Shown here: positions 8,633 to 16,060 of the stretch, piece by piece
How the letters are laid out: every line of letters starts with the position of its first letter
Position numbering within the stretch: the stretch's first letter is position 1
Assembly: GCA_035946955.1 (NCBI GenBank)
Contig: DASYYE010000058.1
Coordinates: 1-20,066 of the forward strand
DNA: 20,066 bases
DNA from: DASYYE01 sp035946955
GTDB taxonomy: Bacteria; Actinomycetota; Actinomycetes; Streptosporangiales; Streptosporangiaceae
Direction: 5' to 3'
The notes under the pieces: generated by a model
The model's input: the letters and a program-made list of their open reading frames with translations, nothing else
Told to the model about the DNA's origin: nothing
The model's database searches: none
Made by a program: the position numbers and the translations under genes

Positions 8633-8690
8633 CGAGCCAGGTCAGGGCCTGTAGCCGAATTTCAGAGGTACTACAGGCGACTGCAGATTC

Positions 8691-8989
8691 TCATACCGCC
8701 CCGTGACCGCGAGCAGTCATAGGCACTTTTTTCAGGAGCTCGTTCTCCATTTCGAGTTCACGGTTGCACCGCTCCAGCAGCCTCGCCCGCTCGGAAACCC
8801 CCAGCGTCGGCTCGTCCCGGCATGGCGTTCCCGGTAGGCTTTCACACAGTAACCCAATGTGGTCTCGTTCAGCCCGGGCTCACGGGCGGCCTCAACGATA
8901 GAGCGGGAGGCCTCCACCACCATCTTGGTGGCTTCCTCCTTGAACTCCGGAGAAAAACCCCCACGTTTCTTACCGACATTCCCTCCCAT
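8691..8989 (-). pseudogene. IS3-family OrfA (helix-turn-helix) transposase fragment, frameshifted
   Basis: The frame from ATG 8989 reads KKRGGFSPEFKEEATKMVVE, then SIVEAAREPGLNETTLGYCV and KAYRERHAG, the HTH domain of IS3-family OrfA. After RERHAG, near 8818, one base is missing. In the next frame the expected leucine-zipper part appears: DEPTLGVSERARLLERC, then NRELEMENELLKKV, ending at TGA 8691-8693. OrfB, which would carry the DDE catalytic domain, is not found on this strand downstream, so the copy cannot move by itself. Two further oddities are EPGLNETTLGYCV where relatives have LGVNPETLRNWV, and a novel tail after KKV. Confidence 0.8.
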
Positions 8990-9019
8990 CCTTTCGGAAG
9001 AAGATCCTATTGGATCCCC

Positions 9020-9039
9020 GTCCGGAAAGTCCGGGGCAC
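9020..9039 (-). repeat. Candidate terminal repeat of the IS3 fragment
   Basis: About 30 nt upstream of the OrfA start the minus strand reads GTGCCCCGGACTTTCCGGAC. Its G/C-rich character and its position just before OrfA fit an IS3 left end. No matching right end was found, since that side of the element is missing. Confidence 0.3.
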
Positions 9040-9138
9040 TCTAGTCGGTCGCAGGTGAAGGATGTGGGTCGTGCTGGTTTCCGTGGGTGATCGCTTCACG
9101 GTCGGCGTCGCCACTTGGGGATTCGGGGGATTGCGTCG

Positions 9139-11955
9139 TCATTGAGGTGCGCTTCGCCGGGGGTGGAGGCGGGCCAGGATGTTGTGGGCGTCGGGGTGGT
9201 CCAGGTCAGCGAGGAGCTGGCGGGCTTGGTGCCAGGACGCCTGGGCGGCGCTGAGGTCACCCGCCGCGGCTTGGGCGTCGCCCAGGCGGGTCAGCGTGCT
9301 GGCCAGCTGGGGCCGGTCACCGAGTTGTTCCAGGATCTCGGCTGCCTCGCGGTAGCAGGCCAGCGCCTGGTCGTGTCGGCCCAGGTGCCGCCAGGCGTAG
9401 CCGAGGCTGTCCAGCGCGGCCGCCGCCACGACCGGGTCGCCCAGTTCGCGGCCGGCCGCCAGGGCCCGCTGGCAGTGTTCGACGGCCTCCTCATGCGCGC
9501 CGAGCTGGGACAGGTACCAGCCGGTGGCGTTGAGCGCCGCGGCCTCGCCGGGCCGGTGGTCGGCCGCCTGGTAGTGCCGCAGCGCCCGGCGGGCGTGGGC
9601 GAGGGCGTGCCGGTAGTCGTGGTCAGACTCGTCCACCTGGGCCAGGCCATGCTCGGCGTTAGCCTGGTCGCCGAGCCCTTCGAACAGGGCCAGGGCCTGG
9701 GTCAGGTGGCGGCGGGCCAGGTCGTGGTCGCCCAGCAGGCGGTAGGTGTCGCCGAGGTGGTAGTGGGCCCGCGCCTGGGCGTCGGTGTCGCCCAGCCGCC
9801 CGGCCGCCGCTACCGCGACCTGCTGGGTGGCCAGCTGTTCCTGCCACAGGCCGCGGCGGTTCAGGAAGTGGGCCAGCGCCCACGGGATCTGCCACGCGTG
9901 CCGGTCGAACCCGGCTGCGGCGGCCTGCTTGGCCAGCGCGAGCAGTACCCGGTACTCGGCCTCGCACCATGCGAACGCCTGCTGGTAGCCGACCAGCGGC
10001 TGGGGCGCAGCGCCCGCGCCTGGCACCTGGACCGCGACCGGCTGCCGGGTCGGGTACAAGATCATGGCTGCCGCGAACGCGGTGTGCAGATAGTGGTCGA
10101 GCATCCGGCGCCGGGCCGCCTGGCGCTCATCGTCGCTGTCGTGGCGGTCGGCCAGCTCGGCGGCGTAGGCACGCAGCAGGTCGTGGAGGGTGTACCGGCC
10201 CGGTAGGTGTTGTGTGACCAGGTGGGCGTGGGTGAGTTCTGCCAGGGCCTGGTGGGTGTGGTGACGGGGGATGCCGGCGAGGCTGGCGGCGGCCGGGGTG
10301 TTGATGTCGGGGCCGGGGTGCAGGCCGAGCAGCCGGAACAGGCGTGCGGCCGAGGGGCTCAGGTTGCGGTAGGACCAGGAGAGCACGGGCCGGATGCCTG
10401 TTGTGGCGTCTCCGGCGTCCAGTGTGTCCAGCCGGTATGTGGTGTCGTGTAGCTGGGCTGTGAGCGTAGCGAGTGGCAGTTTGGGCTGGGCCAGCGCGAG
10501 GGCGGCGGTGATGCCCAGTGCCAGCGGCAGCCGTGCGCACAGCCGGGTCAGTTCGGCTGCGGCGGCGGGGTCTGCGGCAGTGCGTTCGGCGCCGAGGCGG
10601 CGGGTGAGGAAGTCGTGTGCCTCTTCGGGGGTGAACAGGCCCAGGGTGAGTGGCTGGGCGCCGTCGGCGATGAGGCTGGTGAGCTGGTGGCGGCTGGTGA
10701 CTATGGCCAGGCAGCCGGATGAGGCGGGCAGCAGCGGGCGGACCTGCGCCGGGTCACGGGCGTTGTCCAGGACCAGCAGGGCCCGTTTGCCCGCCATCAG
10801 GCTGCGGTACAACGCGGCCTGCGCCTCTGCCGAGGCGGGGATCCGCCCTGCGGGAACATGGTACGCATCGAGGAAGCCGCGGATCGCCTCGGCCGGGTTC
10901 ATGGGAGCTGCGGTCGGGTCAAACCCCCGCAGGTTCACATAGAGCTGGCCGTCGGGGAAGTGCCCGGCCACCTGGTGCGCCCAGTGCAGTGCCAGGGCGG
11001 TCTTGCCCGCCCCTGCCGTGCCGCCGACCGTGGCGACCACCACCGTCCCCGCGCCCGCGCCGACCTGGTCGAGCAGCTCGGTCAGGGCCTTGAGCTCCCG
11101 GCACCGGCCGGTGAAGTGCCGCAGCGCTGTCGGCAGCTGCCGCGGCACTCCCACCACAGGAGACCGGTCGCTGGCTGCATGGTCTGCGCCGTTGCCTGCT
11201 GGTGGCGTGGCCAGGGAAGGGTCTGCGGTCAGCACCTGCTGGTGCAGGGCCTGCAGCTCGGGGCCCGGGTCCAGGCCAAGCCCGGTGGCGAGCCGCTCCC
11301 GCGTGGCTGCGTACAGCGACAGCGCGTCCGCCTGCCGCCCGCACCGGTACAGCGCGACCATGAGCTGGCCGACGGGCTTCTCCCGCAGTGGGTGCTCTTG
11401 GGCGAACCTGCTGAGTCCGGCCACGGCCTCGTGATGGCGGCCGAGCGCGAGCTGGTGGTCGTAGTAGCTCTCCGCGGCCGCGCAGCGCCGCTCCTCCCAG
11501 CCGGTGGCCAGATCCCGGAAGACACTGCCGTCCATGCCCGCCAGCAGCGGGCCGCGCCACAGGCCGAGCGCGCCGCCCAGCAGCCGGGCCGCCTCACCGC
11601 ACCGGCCCGCCGCTGCGGCTGCACCCGCCGCCGCGGTCTTCGCCTCGAACTCCGCCAGGTCGAGCACGGCACCGTCGAGGCTGACCAGGTAGCCGCTGCC
11701 GCGGGTCTGGATGACACCAGGCGCCCCGGCGTCGGCGAGCAGCCGCCGCAGCCGCGACACCGCGTTACGGACCTGCTTGGCCGCGGTCGCCGGCGGGTGC
11801 TCCTCCCACAGCGCATCCACCAGCCGCGCCAGCAGGACCACCCGGCCCACGTGGACTAACAGCAGCCCCAGCACCTTCTGGTCACCGGGGTGGCCCAGCA
11901 CCAGCCGCGACCCCCCGGCCACCACCTCAAGCTCCCCCAGGACCCGAAACTCCAC
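9139..11955 (-). CDS. AfsR/SARP-family transcriptional regulator (wHTH-BTAD-NB-ARC-TPR), second copy
   Basis: A 938-aa paralogue of the regulator at 694-3507. The winged helix starts at EFRVLGELEVV (1-95) and BTAD covers about 98-245. NB-ARC has Walker A GGTAGAGKT at 311-319, Walker B ALLVLDNA at 392-399, IVTSR at 418-422 and RLPLAL in place of GLPLAL at 475-480. HDLLRAYAAE ends at 600, and TPR-like repeats run from about 690 to 925. The frame is open to 12318, but the extra 121 residues are rich in Arg, Pro and Cys and unlike the family. I choose GTG 11955, which has GAGGTGG a few bases upstream and begins directly at the first strand. It is divergent from the secreted protein gene at 12224, with 268 bp between them that include SARP-like repeats. 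It may regulate itself or that gene; this is inference. Confidence 0.9.
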   Translation of the reverse strand: MEFRVLGELEVVAGGSRLVLGHPGDQKVLGLLLVHVGRVVLLARLVDALWEEHPPATAAKQVRNAVSRLRRLLADAGAPGVIQTRGSGYLVSLDGAVLDLAEFEAKTAAAGAAAAAGRCGEAARLLGGALGLWRGPLLAGMDGSVFRDLATGWEERRCAAAESYYDHQLALGRHHEAVAGLSRFAQEHPLREKPVGQLMVALYRCGRQADALSLYAATRERLATGLGLDPGPELQALHQQVLTADPSLATPPAGNGADHAASDRSPVVGVPRQLPTALRHFTGRCRELKALTELLDQVGAGAGTVVVATVGGTAGAGKTALALHWAHQVAGHFPDGQLYVNLRGFDPTAAPMNPAEAIRGFLDAYHVPAGRIPASAEAQAALYRSLMAGKRALLVLDNARDPAQVRPLLPASSGCLAIVTSRHQLTSLIADGAQPLTLGLFTPEEAHDFLTRRLGAERTAADPAAAAELTRLCARLPLALGITAALALAQPKLPLATLTAQLHDTTYRLDTLDAGDATTGIRPVLSWSYRNLSPSAARLFRLLGLHPGPDINTPAAASLAGIPRHHTHQALAELTHAHLVTQHLPGRYTLHDLLRAYAAELADRHDSDDERQAARRRMLDHYLHTAFAAAMILYPTRQPVAVQVPGAGAAPQPLVGYQQAFAWCEAEYRVLLALAKQAAAAGFDRHAWQIPWALAHFLNRRGLWQEQLATQQVAVAAAGRLGDTDAQARAHYHLGDTYRLLGDHDLARRHLTQALALFEGLGDQANAEHGLAQVDESDHDYRHALAHARRALRHYQAADHRPGEAAALNATGWYLSQLGAHEEAVEHCQRALAAGRELGDPVVAAAALDSLGYAWRHLGRHDQALACYREAAEILEQLGDRPQLASTLTRLGDAQAAAGDLSAAQASWHQARQLLADLDHPDAHNILARLHPRRSAPQ

Positions 11956-12134
11956 ACACCACCTCACACCCCGCTCAGCAGGCCACACCCGGCTGACGCG
12001 ACACCCCGCATGGTACCTGCGGCACCGGCATCGCCAGATGACGCAATGAGGCAGCAAGCGTGTCAAAGCCGTGCGCGGAGGCTGTGCAGGCCGACAGGCA
12101 TGAGACTGCCCTGGCAGCCCCCCGGGGGCGTGCA

Positions 12135-12167
12135 TGTGACGGACCGGGGACGGACCTGTGACAGCCA
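12135..12167 (+). promoter_or_regulatory. Three tandem 11-bp repeats, candidate SARP operator
   Basis: TGTGACGGACC, GGGGACGGACC and TGTGACAGCCA follow one another without gaps. GACGGACC recurs exactly after 11 bp and TGTGAC exactly after 22 bp. SARP proteins are known to bind short direct repeats on an 11-bp pitch just upstream of, or overlapping, the -35 region. The site lies 57 bp before the start of the secreted protein gene and about 180 bp from the divergent SARP-type gene. No clear -10 box is seen. Confidence 0.5.
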
Positions 12168-12223
12168 TCTGCAGACTCGGAGCGAGCCCACCAGGGCTCA
12201 TCACAGCAAATACGGGAGGATAC

Positions 12224-12793
12224 ATGTACCGTTGCCTCTGGCGGCTCGCCGCCGCCAACTTCGCCGCCACGGGCTTAACATTCGGGGTGATGACAGGTGC
12301 GGCTGGCGCCACGCCCATCGCCAGCGCAGTCCCCGACGGAAACGGCTCGCTGACGTCGGTGGTCTGCAGCCCTGCTCTGACCGGCGGCGCGTTCCCCTAC
12401 ACCGCATCCACCAAGTTCCCACCACCGATGTTCCCGACCGGCCAGTGCGGCAACACCTTCGCCTGGGGCTACACAGTGTCCGGCAACGCCACCGGCCAGG
12501 CAGAGTGGGACTCGCCCAACGCCGCAGGAATGACCTGCTCCGCACAGGCATGGATCCCTGACAGCGACTCCAACGACCCGAATGCCCAGTACTTCTTCTT
12601 CGACGGCAGCCACTACCTTGGCAACGACGCGTTCATCAATCAGGAAAAAGTCACCAACAACTGGGTGAATATCACCAACAACGGCTCGTTCCCCATCAGC
12701 AGCAGAATGCGGGTCACGCTCAACGACCACAACCCCTTCGGCCAGAGCGGCAAGTACGAGGCCGCCTACGCCGTAAAGTTCATCTGCACCTGA
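12224..12793 (+). CDS. Secreted protein of unknown function, 189 aa
   Basis: ATG 12224 follows GGGAGGA at ideal spacing and starts a Sec-type signal peptide: MYRCLWRLAAANF, a hydrophobic segment, and a likely cut near GAAGA or ASA (residues 28-36). The upstream ATG/GTG codons of the same frame lack a binding site. The mature part of about 155 residues is rich in Asn, Ser, Gly and aromatics, with four Cys (in VVCSP, GQCGN, MTCSA and the final FICT) that could form two disulfides. The predicted fold is probably all-beta (NATGQAEWDSPNA, VTNNWVNITNNGSFP). I do not recognise a family. The divergent AfsR-like gene and the tandem repeats upstream suggest controlled expression. Confidence 0.7.
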   Translation: MYRCLWRLAAANFAATGLTFGVMTGAAGATPIASAVPDGNGSLTSVVCSPALTGGAFPYTASTKFPPPMFPTGQCGNTFAWGYTVSGNATGQAEWDSPNAAGMTCSAQAWIPDSDSNDPNAQYFFFDGSHYLGNDAFINQEKVTNNWVNITNNGSFPISSRMRVTLNDHNPFGQSGKYEAAYAVKFICT

Positions 12794-12794
12794 T

Positions 12795-13112
12795 GTGCCC
12801 AGCCCGCGTGTGACGTCGGCCGCGCTCCTGGGTCTCCCGCTTGAGCTGGCAGACTTCCTCGCCCGTCACCAGGCCGGTGACGTCATCGACGGCGTGGTGA
12901 CCAAGCAGGCGCCATTTGGTTCGTCCGTCGAGTCCGGGGGCTTCACCAGTCTCGCGCCACAGCAGTCCTGGCACGCGCGCGTGTCGGCGCAGATCCTCGC
13001 GATCGACTCCGCGAACCAGCGGTTCAGCCTGGCCGAGCCGGTCGGCTGCATGCTCAACCACGAAGTCAAGAATAAATACCTGGGAAAAGTTAGGGAAAGG
13101 AAGGGCGAGTGA
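12795..13112 (+). CDS. Small S1-like RNA-binding domain ORF, possibly a remnant
   Basis: The central part resembles an S1 (OB-fold) domain: GDVIDGVVTKQAPFG, then SVESGGFTSL, a shortened loop, and SAQILAIDSANQRFSLAEP, which fits the last strands (I-DxxxxRxSL). S1 domains bind RNA in ribosomal and decay proteins. The 105-aa frame begins at GTG 12795, one base after the stop of the secreted gene, without a visible ribosome binding site, so the start is uncertain. The segment before the domain (LPLELADFLARH) is plausible coding sequence. The loop normally carrying GLVHVSEL is only LAPQQSWHARV, so this may be an eroded copy. The end, near 13060-13110, is unusually A-rich for the window. Confidence 0.4.
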   Translation: MPSPRVTSAALLGLPLELADFLARHQAGDVIDGVVTKQAPFGSSVESGGFTSLAPQQSWHARVSAQILAIDSANQRFSLAEPVGCMLNHEVKNKYLGKVRERKGE

Positions 13113-13234
13113 GGAGTAAGGAAATAGACGAAATTGACCTGCCGGGTGGGCCGTCGGCCAGGCTTGCCGGCGCCATTGGCCGCCGCGGTTGCGGTCACCT
13201 CGTCTACCTCTTCATGGTCCGGAGGAGGCTCCAT

Positions 13235-13867
13235 GTGAAACGTGAACGGCTGATCGCCACGGCTGTCGCCTGCAGCCTGGCCAGCCTCGTGGTGACAGCC
13301 ACCGCCGGACCGGCCTACGCCGTCACTAACACCCCGTACACGGGTGCCTTTGTAACAGGCCCGAACTGCGAGGGAGGCAGCCACTTCTGGTGGAGCTCCT
13401 CCATCTTGCCCATCGTGACCGGAGGCGACTACACCGGTCACGAGGTGTACAACATGAAGGAGACGGACCTGTGCAACGACACAAGCGAGTACGTGTGGAC
13501 CGACCCGGGCGGGGTGGACACGACGTGGGTCTGGGTAGAGGGAACCGGTGTCGGTGACCTGTCGGTCGCTGGCCTGGACTGCTACGTGTGGGTGTACATC
13601 CCCTCCGAGAACGCGGGCGCGCCCAGTGCGAGGTACGACATCTGGGCCACGAACGACTACGGCCTCTCGGAGGTGAATCCTCCGGCGGGCTGGCACTGGC
13701 TGTTCTGGCCGGGGCACAACATCGACCAGCAAACAACCACCGGCTGGGTCTTTCTTGGGCAGCATCCGGTCGGCAACTACACCAACATTGCCGTCACCCT
13801 GACAAACAGGGACACCGCTGGCTGGGAGATTGGAGCGGGTTCGGTCGCCTTCGACTGTGTCTCGTAG
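13235..13867 (+). CDS. Secreted protein with golvesin-like C-terminal domain, 210 aa
   Basis: GTG 13235 follows GGAGGAGG at good spacing. The signal peptide has a KRER n-region, a hydrophobic core and the cleavage site GPAYA (about residue 29). The mature protein is rich in Trp, Tyr, Thr and Gly. Residues about 110-205 recall golvesin/Xly-type beta-sandwich domains found on extracellular enzymes: DCYVWVYIPSENAGAPSARY, then DIWATNDYG, DQQTTTGWVFLGQHPVGNYT and a final strand ending AFDCVS. No catalytic domain is present, so a binding or structural role outside the cell is likely, but this is inference. Longer in-frame starts from 13109 lack signal-peptide character. A strong terminator follows. 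Confidence 0.7.
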   Translation: MKRERLIATAVACSLASLVVTATAGPAYAVTNTPYTGAFVTGPNCEGGSHFWWSSSILPIVTGGDYTGHEVYNMKETDLCNDTSEYVWTDPGGVDTTWVWVEGTGVGDLSVAGLDCYVWVYIPSENAGAPSARYDIWATNDYGLSEVNPPAGWHWLFWPGHNIDQQTTTGWVFLGQHPVGNYTNIAVTLTNRDTAGWEIGAGSVAFDCVS

Positions 13868-13881
13868 GACGCATGGCCACG

Positions 13882-13921
13882 CCGGTGACAGGCCCGCTAA
13901 GAGCAGCGGGCCTGTCACCGG
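13882..13921 (+). terminator. Perfect 17-bp stem-loop terminator
   Basis: CCGGTGACAGGCCCGCT (13882-13898) and its exact complement (13905-13921) flank a 6-nt loop. It lies 15 nt after the stop of the golvesin-like gene. No T tract follows, and the stem is strong enough to stop transcription from either side. Confidence 0.85.
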
Positions 13922-14667
13922 GCAGGCGCAACTCACATTGCGAAAGAAGGGGATCAGGCCTCCGGACTGCATAAACCTTCCTTGTGTAGGTAAGGTGGGG
14001 TCGGGTTCTCCGCCCAGAGCGTTCGGCGAGTTCTTCCTGGGTCACCTGCGTTCCATCGATATGAGGACATCCCGGGTCCAGGAGCCGGGCACGCGACGCC
14101 TCGCCGAACGTGGCACCGCTACCCAGTGCCCGGGCACGTCGCCTTGCCCTGACGACAGAGCAGATCGAAGATCGCCAGACTGGCCTGTGCTGCGTGACCT
14201 TCCCGATCGGGTGCTCATTGGGTTGCAGGGCTCCCCATAAGGCAGATCTTGCGCGCGTTCCCGAGGCTGACGGTGAGGTTCCGTGACGGCTCTCGCCGTC
14301 TCAACGGACGTGAGTGCTTGCGGCTTCTCACCGATGTGACTCGGGTGCGGAGGGAGTGCTGGGGGAGGATGGGATTCAGTGGGATCCAGCCGGACTTCGT
14401 GGGACAAGATCCACAACCTAGACTGTGCTGACCAGGCAGGCTTGGAAGTTACGGACGCCACACGGACAGCGGCCGGGGCCGACGTGGCGGTGACGGGAGT
14501 TTCCGCAGCTCAGTGGGTATTCCGATGGGTCGCGATGGGCTCGCTGACCAAGAAATAACCACCTCAGCCCGCTCGCGTGACTGCCGTTCCGGGTATGACG
14601 AGATGGCCCCGTGACAAGCGCTGCCTGGGGCCTGCGGTGACGGCTATGCGGTTGTCGTCGGTTCGGG
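13922..14667. other. Gene-poor stretch between terminator and IS110 end
   Basis: About 750 bp without a convincing gene. Open frames here lack binding sites, family motifs and the strong third-position G/C bias of the true genes. A short hairpin (GACGGC, TCTC loop, GCCGTC) lies at 14283-14298. One possible HTH remnant is listed separately. The 3' flank of the IS110 element must lie at the right end, but I could not place its boundary. Confidence 0.5.
13990..14045 (-). pseudogene. Possible trace of an XRE-type helix-turn-helix
   Basis: On the minus strand GTG 14045 begins VTQEELAERSG, a common start of helix 2 in XRE/Cro-type DNA-binding domains (LTQEELAERxG). The similarity ends after 11 residues and the following sequence (RRTRPHLTYTRK) lacks the recognition helix. 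Short match, so it may be chance. Confidence 0.2.
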
Positions 14668-15801
14668 TCAGGCGGCGTTCTCCTGGAGGGTGATGACGAC
14701 GTCGTAGCCGAGGGCCTCGAGCTGGCGCTGTGCGTTGCGGGCCTTGCGGCTGCGGTCGGTGTGCCTGGCGTGCCAGCCGGGTCCGATGTCGCGGTAGCGG
14801 GCGTCGCGGTCGTTGAGCAGGTGCCAGACGATGACGAGGATGGACCGGCCCACGGCGCACCCGGCCTTCTTGCGCCCGCCTCCGCCGGGACGGGAGGCAA
14901 GGCGGCGGAAGCGCTCGCCCAGGAACGTGTCGGTGTTCGCCGCGCCGTAGGCGGCCAGGACGGCGATCCGTTTGGCGTAGGTGTTGCCGTGTCCCTTCTT
15001 CCCGCGGCCCTTGCGGGGCCCGGACTGCCGCGCGGTCGGGGTGAGCCCGGCCCACGACACCAGGGCCTGCGGGGTGGGGAAGCGGCTCATGTCCAGGCCG
15101 GTCTCGGCGATCAGCGCGGCGGCGGCCTTCCTGCCCAGGCCGGGGACCTCATCCAGCCGGTCGGTGGCCGGGAGCGCGGCGGCATCATGGGCCCGCCCGG
15201 CTTGCGGCCCGGTAACGCCGTCGGAGTCCACGCCCCAGGACGCAGGGATCGCGGCCAGGTGCGCGGTGACCTGCTCTTCCAGATCCCTGAGCTCGGCTCC
15301 CAGGAGGTCGATGGCGCGCAGCAGGGACGCGGCGGCGTGCGCGTGCTGAGGGCCGAACCGCATGCCGGACAGCGCCTCAGCGAGCGCGGGGAGCTTGTCA
15401 TTGCGAATCTTCCCCTGGCCCAGGGCGGCGAGGACCCGCGGGTCGCGTTCCCCGGCGATCATCGCCTCGATGACCGCGCGGGCGGTCTGGTGTCCAGCCA
15501 GCCTTGATACGACGGCTGACAGCTTGCACAGGGCGTCTTCCAGCAGCTTCTCCAGCCGCTGCCAGTACCTCGTGCGGTCCGCGGTCAGGTCCCAGATGTG
15601 GCGGGTGTATACCCGCAGCGCCCGGATCTCCGGCGGCGGGACAAACGAGGACCGCAGCATCCCCATCTCGGTCAGCCGCGCGATCCACCGCGCGTCCTCC
15701 TTGTCGGTCTTCGGCCGTCCCGGCAGGTTGCGGGCCTGGGTGGAGTTCACCAGCTGCACCGCCAGCCCGGCTTCCTCCAGCACCGCGAACCAGATGCGCC
15801 A
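14668..15801 (-). CDS. IS110 transposase, 3' exon (377 codons)
   Basis: This exon starts exactly at TGG (WRIWFAVLEEAGLAVQLVNS) and carries most of the RuvC-like DEDD domain, including the acidic motif GRPKTDKEDARWIARL. It then has the long coiled region and the C-terminal Tnp domain: DEVPGLGRKAAAALIAETG, SWAGLTPTARQSGPRKGRG with the family's conserved serine (QSG), and the tail GYDVVITLQENAA. IS110 enzymes move by a bridge-RNA-guided recombinase using the DEDD residues and that serine. The exon itself shows no frameshift or stop. Without splicing, its frame continues upstream into the intron (to 16140) and would yield a false N-terminus of about 112 residues. Confidence 0.88.
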   Translation of the reverse strand, partial: WRIWFAVLEEAGLAVQLVNSTQARNLPGRPKTDKEDARWIARLTEMGMLRSSFVPPPEIRALRVYTRHIWDLTADRTRYWQRLEKLLEDALCKLSAVVSRLAGHQTARAVIEAMIAGERDPRVLAALGQGKIRNDKLPALAEALSGMRFGPQHAHAAASLLRAIDLLGAELRDLEEQVTAHLAAIPASWGVDSDGVTGPQAGRAHDAAALPATDRLDEVPGLGRKAAAALIAETGLDMSRFPTPQALVSWAGLTPTARQSGPRKGRGKKGHGNTYAKRIAVLAAYGAANTDTFLGERFRRLASRPGGGGRKKAGCAVGRSILVIVWHLLNDRDARYRDIGPGWHARHTDRSRKARNAQRQLEALGYDVVITLQENAA

Positions 15802-15877
15802 GTCGGGTAGCGGCGGCGCGTTGCCGCGCCGCCGCCCCCTAAGAACCCGGCGTGCGCCGTTTCGACGCACCGGGCTC
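15802..15877 (-). ncRNA. Group II intron domains V and VI
   Basis: Domain V (15877-15842) starts GAGCCCGG with the catalytic AGC triad, has a GAAA-containing cap and closes with CCGGGTTC; the 3' strand keeps the two-base bulge. Domain VI (about 15838-15805) is a long hairpin, GGCGGCGGCGCG paired with CGCGCCGCCGC around a GCAA loop. An unpaired A in CTACCC, 7-8 nt from the 3' end, is the expected branch point. Confidence 0.88.
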
Positions 15878-16060
15878 AAGCATGCCCACAGGCGTTCGGG
15901 CCAGGGCCGCAGGAGCGCTGGTCCCGCTGCTGGGGCCGTCTGGGTGGCGGCGTGCGCAGTGGGTGTGGGTGAGACGGTAGACGGCGGGCCCGCCTGGTTT
16001 CCCGGGTGCCGCGCCGAGGGTGACCGCCTGGTGGCGGGTCGCGGTGCGGACGGCTTTGAT

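Noticed and set aside
8647..8678. 8-bp inverted repeat (GCCTGTAG and its complement, 16-nt spacer)
   Set aside because: Short and next to transposon debris; could be an IS end but nothing pairs with it.
11956..12318. 121-residue N-terminal extension of the second AfsR-like protein
   Set aside because: Unlike the family, rich in Arg/Pro/Cys, and it would cover the operator-like repeats; GTG 11955 has a binding site.
12866..13972. 368-codon minus-strand frame over the S1 ORF and golvesin-like gene
   Set aside because: Opposite to a gene with a clear signal peptide, binding site and terminator; its start lies downstream of that terminator.
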